A DNA stretch of 23,423 bases from positions 1-23,423 of the forward strand of contig CANQKL010000005.1 in NCBI GenBank assembly GCA_947624455.1, written 5' to 3'. Position 1 is the stretch's first letter. Every line of letters begins with the position of its first letter. This DNA is from an uncultured Clostridia bacterium (lineage in GTDB: Bacteria > Bacillota > Clostridia > UMGS1883). This document shows positions 1 through 8,600 of this stretch, piece by piece. The position numbers were made by a program, and so were the translations under genes. The notes beneath the pieces are model-generated. The model was not told the origin of the DNA. It did not search any database and worked only from the letters and a program-made list of their open reading frames with translations.

Positions 1-87
1 CAGATAAGCTTTGAGCAGACAATGCGCGATCTGCTTGATTATTGGCGAACCCGCGTTGGCAAGGGAGAGGTATTTTTAACAAGATAA
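1..87 (+). CDS. C-terminal end of an unrecognised gene, cut by the window edge
   Basis: Frame 1 is open from the first base to a TAA at 85-87 and encodes 28 residues ending GKGEVFLTR. I do not recognise the family. A second frame stays open from 42 to 257 and has protein-like composition (for example NEKNWFYVKNSGVKSDKEF), so a frameshifted or overlapping reading is possible. The terminator-like hairpin at 180-213 suggests that a transcription unit arriving from the left ends here. Too little is visible to assign a function. Confidence 0.25.
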   Translation, partial: QISFEQTMRDLLDYWRTRVGKGEVFLTR

Positions 88-179
88 CAAAGGCTGTGCA
101 TATAAATGGCGTTAAACCGAATGAAAAAAACTGGTTCTATGTCAAGAATAGTGGTGTAAAATCCGATAAAGAATTTATG

Positions 180-213
180 AAACAGGTTTCGGCCCAAGTC
201 GAGGCCTGTTTTT
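180..213 (+). terminator. Candidate intrinsic terminator
   Basis: AAACAGG (180-186) pairs with CCTGTTT (205-211), and TCG (189-191) with CGA (200-202) inside it. The stem runs into a T-run ending at 213. It would close the transcription unit entering from the left edge. Confidence 0.5.
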
Positions 214-239
214 CATATGAATTTTATGCTGCATTTTGT

Positions 240-775
240 TCATCATCTCGTCAATAAAACATAAATAATATTTGATTTCAAAACCTTATGAAGTTCCTAT
301 AACCATAAGCATTGTGTTTCAAGACCTTGATTTTATTGTTACAGCCCTCCGTAAAGCCGTTTGTCTACCCATATTTAAATGAGTTCAGAATGCCTTTACC
401 CCCAGCGATAAACGTATTTCCACAGTTTTCATACTTGCCTAACCCACTGCTTTGCGCCTCATGTATCCACCCATCAGTTTGGCTGACACTTCCGGCTCTT
501 TTTGTCATATCCGCTCAAATATTCGATTAGATGGCTGTTCTTTCTGTCCGGCAGAATATCCTGATAACAGAGGAATAGACAGGGCAGATGTACTCTTTTA
601 CGGGCATTTCCCTATGAACAATTAGCTTGTTTATGGCAGTTTACACATTTTTTACTATTGCCACTTGCAAATTGAGAATTTCTGTAGTATAATTGTTGAT
701 AGAGAGCATGTTTGTTTCCTCCTGTCTGGATTTATACTAATCCCTATTAAAAGCGTCAACTGAGGGGTGAGGAAT
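240..775 (-). mobile_element. Remnant of an ISL3-type insertion sequence
   Basis: This is the stretch covering the broken transposase plus its upstream flank. At about 745-775 the plus strand reads AGCGTCAACTGAGGGGTGAG, which resembles the inner part of ISL3-family terminal repeats as I remember them. No matching terminal repeat is visible at the other end near 215-250, so the element appears truncated and immobile. The ends are approximate. Confidence 0.4.
251..709 (-). pseudogene. Decayed ISL3-family transposase
   Basis: Read on the minus strand, an ATG at 709 begins MLSINNYTTEIL and continues LQVAIVKNV before a stop, which resembles ISL3 transposase N-termini. In another frame near 560, ILPDRKNSHLIEYL resembles an internal segment. 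From 463 to 251 one frame gives a clear ISL3 C-terminus: GKGILNSFKYG, stop, TNGFTEGCNNKIKVLK, then AYGYRNFIRF, stop, NQIL. The two in-frame stops sit where the family normally has Tyr and Arg (TAY to TAG, CGA to TGA), so point mutations explain them. With only about 460 bp left of a gene usually near 1.2 kb, most of the zinc-finger and catalytic core has been deleted. An RBS-like AGGAGG lies just upstream of the ATG (minus strand). The family call rests on remembered motifs, mainly the C-terminus. Confidence 0.8.
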
Positions 776-834
776 TTTTGTGTCAGACAAGGAAGAGACC
801 GCAGGCAATACTGTATGTATTGTCAAGCATTACT

Positions 835-962
835 GGCCCCACAAAAACAACAGAGTTGTTTTTGTGGGAAGAGGAGAAGCGACCGATTGAGCCAAAAATC
901 TAATTTTCGCAAAAATTAGATTTTGCTATATGAGGTCAGCTTTGACGAGACACCGTATGGCG
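835..962 (+). repeat. Structured repeat, copy A (three-stem element)
   Basis: Hairpin 1 has perfect 14-bp arms (838-851 and 855-868, loop AGA). A purine-rich linker of about 8 nt (AAGAGGAG) follows. An outer stem AAGCGACC (877-884) pairs with GGTC (934-937) and GCTT (939-942), with one bulged A at 938. This encloses an AT-rich hairpin with perfect 13-bp arms (895-907 and 912-924). A tail of the form GACGAGACACCGTATGG follows. Copy B at 2413-2530 has the same architecture with different paired sequences. Function unknown: it could be a structured RNA, a folding DNA repeat or a small mobile element. Confidence 0.7.
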
Positions 963-1120
963 CAAAAAGACCGCCGTGAATTGATGATTTTATTAGGTAT
1001 TAGTATTAGGGGTAAATTCATTATAGAGGTTTTTCCAAATATGTGCGCCCTTTTTTTGAGAGGTGGTTTTGGGTACACCGCTATTTATAGTATAGAATCG
1101 AATAATAAAATAAAATATGA

Positions 1121-1126
1121 TATAAT
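1121..1126 (+). promoter_or_regulatory. Possible -10 box for the bile salt hydrolase gene
   Basis: TATAAT lies 85 nt upstream of the start codon in an AT-rich stretch. No convincing -35 box is present at the right distance, so this is weak. The region 963-1196 otherwise shows no supported gene. Confidence 0.3.
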
Positions 1127-1210
1127 TATACAAACAAAAGATGGATCGGCGTATTAAAATTGCTCCGCAGCCCATACAGCGTTAATTTAACATAAATGGA
1201 GGTAATATAG

Positions 1211-2182
1211 ATGTGTACAGCGGCAACATACAAAACTAACGATCACTATTTCGGACGAAATCTTGACTATGAATTTGCTTACAACCAGACGGTCACAGTC
1301 ACGCCAAGGAATTATGAGTTTAGCTTTCGACGTATGGGGAAGATGAAAAATCATTATGCCATGATTGGCATGGCTTTTGTTCAAGAAAACTATCCGCTCT
1401 ATTACGACGCTACAAACGAAAAGGGACTTAGCATGGCCGGACTGAACTTCCCGGGCAACGCGGATTACAAGAGCGAGGCTGAGGGTAAAGACAACGTCGC
1501 GCCCTTTGAGTTCATTCCGTGGATCCTGGGCGACTGCGCTACTGTGGGCGAGACAAGGAAAAAGCTGTCCCGGCTGAACCTTTTGAAGGAAGATTTCAGC
1601 GAACAGCTACCTCTGTCCCCGCTGCACTGGATGATATCCGACCGAGACGAGAGCATCGTGGTAGAGTCGGTGAAGGACGGCTTAAAAATTTATGACGACC
1701 CCGTGGGTATACTTACGAATAATCCGCCTTTTGACTACCACATGACCAATCTGGCCAACTACATGAGTCTGTCTCCATCCGACCCGGAAAACCGATTTTC
1801 TGAGGGCCTATGCCTGACTCCCTACAGTCGCGGCATGGGAAGCTTGGGCCTCCCGGGTGATCTGTCCTCCGCCTCGCGCTTTATAAAGGCCACGTTCACA
1901 AAAATGAATTCCCGTTCGGGAAGCTCCGAGTCAGAAAGCGTAAGTCAGTTTTTCCATATTCTTTCTTCCGTCGCACAGCAGCGCGGTTGTTGCAAGGTTG
2001 AGCATGGATACGAATACACGATCTATTCCTCATGCTGTAACACGGATAAGGGGATATATTATTACACAACATACGAGAACAGCCGCATAACTGGCGTTGA
2101 TATGCGCCGTGAGCAGCTTGACGGCGATAAACTCGTAAGTTATCCGCTCATTGAGGGACAGCAGATTTATATGCAGAATTAA
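1211..2182 (+). CDS. bsh: Choloylglycine hydrolase family protein, probable bile salt hydrolase
   Basis: Ntn-hydrolase of 323 residues, within the 315-340 usual for this family. It is expected to act in the cytoplasm, cleaving the amide bond of glycine- or taurine-conjugated bile acids. The nucleophile Cys2 is exposed once Met1 is removed. The other family active-site positions are present: Arg16 and Asp19 (GRNLDYE), Asn79 in the bile-salt-hydrolase-like GLNFPGNADY, Asn170/171 (ILTNNP) and Arg223 (SASRF). The start is fixed by GGAGG about 8 nt upstream and by the need for Cys at position 2. It has no operon partner: an IS remnant and structured repeat lie upstream, and a hairpin-rich block lies downstream. 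Penicillin V acylases and N-acyl amino acid hydrolases share the fold, so the substrate is inferred. The family call is firm. Confidence 0.87.
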   Translation: MCTAATYKTNDHYFGRNLDYEFAYNQTVTVTPRNYEFSFRRMGKMKNHYAMIGMAFVQENYPLYYDATNEKGLSMAGLNFPGNADYKSEAEGKDNVAPFEFIPWILGDCATVGETRKKLSRLNLLKEDFSEQLPLSPLHWMISDRDESIVVESVKDGLKIYDDPVGILTNNPPFDYHMTNLANYMSLSPSDPENRFSEGLCLTPYSRGMGSLGLPGDLSSASRFIKATFTKMNSRSGSSESESVSQFFHILSSVAQQRGCCKVEHGYEYTIYSSCCNTDKGIYYYTTYENSRITGVDMRREQLDGDKLVSYPLIEGQQIYMQN

Positions 2183-2196
2183 GACATGAGCTTGAA

Positions 2197-2220
2197 GGGC
2201 CGCCGGTTTACCGGCGGCCC
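2197..2220. terminator. GC-rich perfect hairpin after the hydrolase gene
   Basis: GGGCCGCCGG and CCGGCGGCCC form perfect 10-bp arms around a TTTA loop, 15 nt after the stop codon. No T-run follows, so it may be an RNA 3' stabiliser or repeat rather than an efficient terminator. A close relative of this hairpin lies at 2566-2587. Confidence 0.5.
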
Positions 2221-2272
2221 AGACTACTGACAAACCCTATGCACGATGGGAAATCCCCTTTCGATAAAAAAC

Positions 2273-2305
2273 ATAAAATCTCGGGGCGTGTACCCGAGAT
2301 TTTAT
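2273..2305. terminator. Candidate terminator hairpin
   Basis: ATAAAATCTCGGG (2273-2285) and CCCGAGATTTTAT (2293-2305) are perfect 13-bp arms around a 7-nt loop. The arms end in T-rich sequence on the plus strand, and on the minus strand the hairpin is followed by GTTTTTTATC. It could therefore end transcripts from both flanking convergent genes. Confidence 0.55.
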
Positions 2306-2412
2306 ACTATAATCGGGGTAGAAAAATCAATCTATTGATTTTTCGTAAGCGAAAGCGCCCGCCAGCGTGACGCTGGACCCAAAACTTTAAAGAGATTCGC
2401 GGGAAAACAACA

Positions 2413-2530
2413 GGCCCCACAAGCAACGGAGTTGCTTGTGGGAAAGGAGGAGCAAGGGTACGCGCTCCTAAATTTTTCTTGTGAAAAATTTGGAGCAAAG
2501 TCACCCTTTGCGACGACGCCGTTTGGGTTG
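2413..2530 (+). repeat. Structured repeat, copy B (three-stem element)
   Basis: Hairpin 1 has perfect 12-bp arms (2416-2427 and 2431-2442, loop GGA). The linker AAAGGAGGA follows. An outer stem GCAAGGGT (2452-2459) pairs with ACCC (2503-2506) and TTGC (2508-2511), with one bulged T at 2507. Inside is an AT-rich hairpin, GCTCC plus AAATTTTTC pairing with GAAAAATTT plus GGAGC (2464-2496, loop TTGT). The tail reads GACGACGCCGTTTGG. The bulge sits at the same place as in copy A although the stem bases differ. Confidence 0.7.
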
Positions 2531-2538
2531 CCCCAGCG

Positions 2539-2622
2539 AGAGCGCTGACCTTTGTCAGCGCTCTAGGTCGCCGGTAAACCGGCGGCCCTTAGAGCATAGT
2601 ATCGAAAGGGAGTTCCCTTTCG
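2539..2622 (-). terminator. Tandem hairpins after the MMPL-GLUG gene
   Basis: Reading the minus strand beyond the stop codon at 2650, three hairpins occur in a row. CGAAAGGG and CCCTTTCG form the first (2603-2622). A GC-rich one spans 2566-2587 and is related to that at 2197-2220. Perfect 11-bp arms AGAGCGCTGAC and GTCAGCGCTCT form the third (2539-2564). None has a strong T-run, so termination efficiency is uncertain. Confidence 0.45.
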
Positions 2623-2649
2623 GGCTTTACCCATCGTACATAGAGTTTT

Positions 2650-5600
2650 TTATTGCGCCTTAGAACTCGTGGGTGCTTTACCCTTTGCTTTCCTTTTCCT
2701 GTATATAATGAACAAGACGGCAAGACAAATAAGCGCTAACAACAATATCAATATTGGCAGGAGTATGCTCATGCCTTCATTCACAAGACGTACTGTGGCC
2801 GCAGGATCGGGGATTTCAAAAACTACATATTTTCCCCGCTCCTTTGAGTCAAGACGCCGCCAACCCGATTCCGTCTTTAGCTGAACCGCGACTGTACCGG
2901 CAAGAGCTTTTCCGGAAGGCTTTAAAAGCCTGATCGTGGCTGGCCCTGAGCCAGCGGAGGAAAGCTCGATGTCATAGATGTTCTCTCCGGTTGCGGTCGC
3001 ATGGAGCGCGGCTTCGTCAGTAAAGTTGCCCTCCGCCAGCGCGACAGGAAGCTCGCCGCTTTTTTCGGTACTGGAAATTACCGTTATATATGGCTGATAC
3101 TCGCACACCAGTTTAATATCAGAGGTCACCGTATCTTCCTCGATTTTTGGCCAGCGGCCAAAGCAGCCTTCTTTTTCCGGCGCTTCGGGAAAAACTATGC
3201 GTCCGGTATCTTCGGCGTATTTTATATTTTGTACTTCTACAGTTTTTTCATCGGCAATAAAGGTCACGGAAAAGCTGATGAGTCGTACCGGTATACCTGC
3301 CATATTGGCCAATGTATCGTAATCTGCGGGTTCAGCGCAGCCGGAATAGCTTATTCCGTCAATACCGCCAATGCCCCTGTCTATAAAGAGGTTGCCTGCG
3401 GAGTCGCTCCTGTTGTCGCAATCTCCCATGACCGCGCCCACACATTCCTCGCCGGTAACAGCCGAGAGACTTACGCAGGCGGAGAGCCTTTCGCCCTTGC
3501 CCGCAATGCCGCCTATATAATCCTTGCCCGTCACATCAGCCTTGGAATAACAGAGCCGAAGATTGCCCGAGGCACGGCCCGCTACTCCTCCCACATAGCT
3601 GCCAGAGGTGCTTTCAGTCGGGGCGTAGCTTTCGCATTGGTAGACCGTGCCGATGTCGGCTAAGCCGACAATTCCGCCTACACAGTCTTTTTTGCCAGTT
3701 ATAGCGCCCTCGTTCAGGCAATGAGCCAAAATGGCCTTAGTGGTGTAGGTAAAGTTCAATGCGTCAGGTTTTTCGATTTCATCCTCGGGGTCACGGGCAT
3801 ATTCTATTGCCAAAGCGCCTGCGATTCCGCCCACGTTTCTGTCGCCCTCTACCGAGCCGGAATTGTTACAGTCCGCGACCTTGCCCTGCTTTGAATTTTC
3901 TATGTCCTCATCGGAAGCATCGACGAACCTTTCAGAGTCGCTACCGCCGTTCAAGCTGTCAAGCTCTCCGGCCGCAAGCTCCATAACAACGTTGAGTTGA
4001 TCGTTTATCATATTCAGTTCGTCCAGCTCGCTGCTGTCGGAAACTGTGGAGCGCAGCCCGGATATGCCGTTTGCAATACCGCTGAAGCTGTCAAGCAGCC
4101 CCTCGCCTGCCGAACGAAAATCCTCTCCGGGAGCGATGAATTGTGGCTCGGACTCCGATATAAAGTCGGAAACGATATTCGACACATCGTCAAAGGTATT
4201 CCCAATGTCGTCCGACGCATAGGAAAGGGATTTAAGGCCAGAGCTAAGCAGTTCTCTGGCGGATGACAGCTTTGGCCGAGCCTCGTCGGCGAAGTTTTCT
4301 ATCTTCGTCCTCATGCTATCCGCCGCGGAGTCGAGCCGGTCAAGCCCCGAGTTTAGCTTGGTGCTGGCTTCGTCGCCGATGCTGCCGAGCGTGCTTCTCG
4401 TGCTGTCCACAGCCGCGTCAAGCTTGTCAAGAGCATCCAACAGACCGTTCGCGCCCCAAACCGTGTCGATGCCGTTTTCCAGCGCGGAGCGAAATTCCTT
4501 AACGCCTCGGGAAACGGCGCTCATTCCCAGGTCCAGATCGTCAAAGGCGTCCGCAATCCTTATACCGGCCCGGGAGAAGTCGCTGAAATCGAGAGAGGTA
4601 TTCAGAATCAGTTCATCAAGGCTGTTGGAAATAATATCTAAAGCCGCAGCGTTCTGAACGAGTCCCTGATTGACCGTGCGTATCAAGCTTAGAATATTCT
4701 CGGCATTACCGAGTAAATCTTGAAAGCTTCCTGGATGGGAGCTAATAATGGCCTCTATGCTGTCAAGGGAGGCTTTTATTGACTGCTTTGCCGTGGCCGC
4801 GGCTTTAACAGCGGCGGACAAGTCGGACAGGAACTGCCGCTCCTGGGTCTCGTTATTCACATTTATCCCGTTGTTGAGATAGCGCAGGGCCTTTCTCGCA
4901 TCGACGCGGGCCGAATTAAGAGCCTTCTCGGCGGAAACAATGCTGTCCAGCGCCGATTTTATGCCGTTAAATTCGCCGCTGTCATCCATAATGGAACGAA
5001 GCTCATCGAGAGCGTTCCCAATGCCGTCTATATTGGACGACACTTCTTCCGAATAAATGTTAATAGAGCGCAGCTCATCCCGTGCAAGGGCCGCCTCGTC
5101 AATGTCGCCGCTTATATCCGGCGCCGTCAGATCGGCGGCGTCTATAGCGGAGGAAAAGTTAGTCATAGCGCTTTCGATATACTCCACGCCGTTTACAAGT
5201 CCTCCGGAGGTGTCCGCGAGCTTATTCACTGTGTTTGACAGAGAGGCTGAGAGAGCGTTTATTTCGGCAATGTTGTCATCAACAATTTTTTGCGCGCTGT
5301 CTGCCAAGGTGTTGGCGTCGGTTCTGGCCGAATCGGCATACCTTTTTATCTCGTCCAGACGCCTGCCAGCTTCGCTGCCCAAGTCCTTGGTATCGGAAAT
5401 CAAGCCGTTGATCATGGAATTTAAGCTGTCCAACTGATTTTTTACTTCGTCGAGAGTGGTTTCGGAAATCGTAAGGGTGATATATGGCTCCGCCTGGCCG
5501 ACGATACCGCCGATATCCTTCCTTCCCCTTATGGTACGGCTGTTGCCGCAGCCGAGGATATATCCCGACTGCCGCCCCGCAATGCCGCCCACGTTGTAGC

Positions 5601-8600
5601 CAATGTGCTGATAGCCTATATCGGCGGCATTTTTACAGCCCTGGATTATACCCGTGTTATATCCGGCGACGCCACCTGTATCAGTGTGGCCAAGGACGCT
5701 TTCCTCTTCATTTTCCTCGCGGTCAGTGATAATGTTTTCCACCAATGCTCCGGCGTCGGTATCTATATCTGTGAGGCTACGCTTCTTTTCCTCGGGCGAG
5801 GTATTGACGGCCGCCTGGTTTTCGCAGCCGGAAATGTAGCCGTCGTTTTCACCGGCTATACCGCCGGTGAAATTTTGACCGCTGACGCTGCCGCTGGCGG
5901 TGCAGGAAAGTATTTGACCGGCGTTATTTCCAGCAATGCCTCCGATCTTATTTTCGCCCTCGACGATCCCGTTGAAGGCGCAGCCCTGAATAACTCCGAA
6001 GTTGTCCCCAGCGATGCCGCCGACGCGGCTCATACTGCCGCCGGGAGTCACTTTTCCGCTGACGTTTAGATCGCAGACCCGGCCGCCCTCTTGAATATAG
6101 CGGAACAGTCCAATATCCGAGCCGCTTTTTGAGATGGACAGGTTTGTTATTTTATGACCGTTGCCGTTAAAGACGCCTCCGAAGGTGGGAATAGGGGAGA
6201 AGGACACGTCCTCCATATCAATATCGGCGGTAAGCTCCACGGTCTTTCCTATCGACCAGGTGTCAAGGGTGCAGTTTTTAGAAAAAGCTATAAGCTCCTC
6301 CCTGCTGGATATTATAACGGCGTCGCTTTCCGCCCTGACGGCGGGTATCATTCCCACAGCCAGAACAGCCGCCAGAGCGCCAGCCCCCGAGCGCTTTATG
6401 TTTTTGATCGAAAACGAGGTCTTTTCGATAATAAAGTCTCCAAGCACAAGAAGCTGAGGCAGGACTCCCATGACCAACGCGATCGAGATCAAAGTTCCAC
6501 GGCTGAGGCATACGCCTATGGAAGAAATTGCGGGTTCGGAGGACAGGAGTCCGATGGCCGCTCCCGCCGCCGTCAGTATGGAACCGGAAGTGAATATGGT
6601 CGGAAAGGCCAGGTCAAGGGACTGCTTTATAGCGTCAAGCTTTGACATTTCCCGGCGCAGCTCGGTATAACGGTTGGTTATGACTATGGCATAGTCGATG
6701 TTCGCGCCCATCTGTATTGAGCTGACTATAAGATAGCTCATAAAGAACAGCGGACGGTCCATTAAAGTGGGGAAGGAGAAGTTGATCCAAACGCTGCCCT
6801 GTATGACCAAAATAAGAATTATCGGTATGCCGGCGGACTGAAAGGTAAAGAACAGGACCAGCATTACAAATAAGATAGAAAGTATGCTTATAAGCGTGTT
6901 ATCCTGACCAAAGGTGGAGGACAGGTCGAAATCGTTGGTGGAATTTCCGGCGAGGGTCACATCGCTGTAATATTTTTCAGCGGTGCTTCTGACCGTTTCA
7001 AGAAATTCAAAGGTTTCAGGACTTTCCTCCGGGAGGTTGAGGTTGAGTACAAGGCGGCTGTGATCATCGCTCTCAAGCTGCAGTTTGCCGTCCGCGAGCT
7101 TTTCGTTCAACTCCTCGAGTGCGTCGGCGGTTTCATCGTCCAACGTCACATAGCCCTCCTCCATGACCTCGTATACAAAGTCGAACAGATCTACAAGAGC
7201 TATGCGATAATCGTCTATTCCGCCTATTATCCGTCCGTAGTTTTCTTCTCTTGAGGCATAGGCTGTGTAGACCAGCCTTACCAACTCGATATCAATATCG
7301 GTAAGCTCCGCAAATTCCCTTGGACTGAGCTTGTCGCCGACGCTGTAGCCGTCCTTCGCCTCAACCGCCGCAAGTGACGTGACGCTGTCAACCTGCTGGA
7401 AGTTCTCCAGCTCCTCCGCGAGAGCCTGCTCTTTTTCATAATCGCCGGAGGGAATGAGTACCGCCAGCACGTTTTCAGAGCTGAAAGTATCGTTTATCAT
7501 CTCTTGGGCTATTTGCGCCTCATTTTTATTTATGGTCGAAAGATTTGTGTAGCTGTACACATAGGGGCAAGCCTTTGACAGCAAAAAGCAGCCAATGACA
7601 GCGGCGACAAAAAATATAGGGACTATGTACCGCAGCTTTACCACCATTTCATTCCAGGCTGTTATTTTGGGTACAAAACTGCGGTGATGAGTCTTGTCGA
7701 TCAGAGGACTGAAGGAAAGCAGCAGCCCCGGCATTAGGGTAAATACCGTTATTATACTTATAATAATTGCTTTGATCATGACCATGCTCATGTCAAGGCC
7801 AAGCTTAAAGTGCATAAAGCTCATGGCCCCAAGTCCGGAAAGAGTGGTAAGGCAGCTGCCGGAGATCTCCGGTATAGCCTTGCACAGCGCTTGTACTACT
7901 GCGGCCCTCGCGCCGAGGTTTTCCCGTTCCTCAGTGTAACGGTGACAGAGGATAATGGCGTAGTCTATAGCCAGCGCCAGCTGCAAGACCACGGAAATGG
8001 AGTTTGATATAAAGGATATTGTGCCGAACATGAAGTTTGTACCCTTGTTTAGCAGGGCCGACATTCCAAATGTTATCACCAGCACAGGTATTTCCATATA
8101 AGTCCTGGAGGTAAGGGTGAGGACTGAGAGTATTATGACGCAGGCTATGACCATAACTATTCGCATTTCGGCAGCCGTGGTTTTGGCCTTGGTGTCGCCC
8201 AGCTCCGCCGATACGTAGAGGTCGTAGTCGCTGAGACGCTTCTCGATCTGAGAAAGGGCCTTTTCGCATATTGGATCGTCCGCTTCGGCGCTGAAGGTCA
8301 CAGAAAATAGCGCCGCCGCGTCATTATAGTGAGCGTCGGTGCTGTCAAAGGCTATTTCCTTGACTCCGTCAATTTTTTCAAGCTCCGTGCGCAGCTTTTC
8401 ACTATCGGCATAGGCGATGTTATCGACCATCACCTCCGCTGTGGCGTAGGTGGTGAACTCCTCGTCCATCAAGGTAAGTCCCCGCCGTGTTTCGGAGGCT
8501 TCGTCAAGATAATCGGTCAGGTTGTTGTCAACCTTGACCCAGTTGGTGGAAAAGACGCTGAATATAGCGAGAAGTATGTAAATAAGGTAGAAACCTTTGC

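Larger units (their letters stand above)
2237..2643. repeat. Inverted repeat pair enclosing a non-coding block (MITE-like)
   Basis: CTATGCACGATGGG at 2237-2250 is mirrored by CCCATCGTACATAG at 2630-2643, a 14-bp inverted match with one difference. The similarity continues inward, with CCTTTCGAT at 2257-2265 opposite ATCGAAAGG at 2601-2609. The right arm carries about 14 extra bases. The enclosed 400 bp has no gene but holds several hairpins (2321-2344, 2416-2442, 2539-2564, 2566-2587) and copy B of the structured repeat. It could be a miniature transposable element, or paired gene-end repeats between convergent genes. Confidence 0.5.

Noticed and set aside
42..257. Open frame of 71 codons at the left edge
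   Set aside because: It has no RBS, runs through a terminator-like hairpin and matches nothing I recognise. It may be a frameshifted tail of an upstream gene, so only the edge fragment is listed.
312..530. Plus-strand frame of 72 codons
   Set aside because: It is antisense to the recognisable ISL3 transposase relic and has no protein-like features.
930..1157. Plus-strand frame of 75 codons before the hydrolase gene
   Set aside because: It starts inside the tail of structured repeat A, has no RBS and ends in low-complexity AT-rich sequence.
835..2530. CRISPR array or integron attC sites for the repeated hairpins
   Set aside because: Only two copies, 1.5 kb apart, without regular spacers, Cas genes or an integrase, and with differing stem sequences.
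5500..6100. Tandem DNA repeat in the GLUG-coding part
   Set aside because: The repetition is at the protein level; the DNA units have diverged too far to be a nucleotide repeat.
3001..6645. Several plus-strand frames of 80-220 codons opposite the MMPL-GLUG gene
   Set aside because: They are mirror frames caused by the codon bias of the long gene. The minus-strand frame has clear domains over the whole length.
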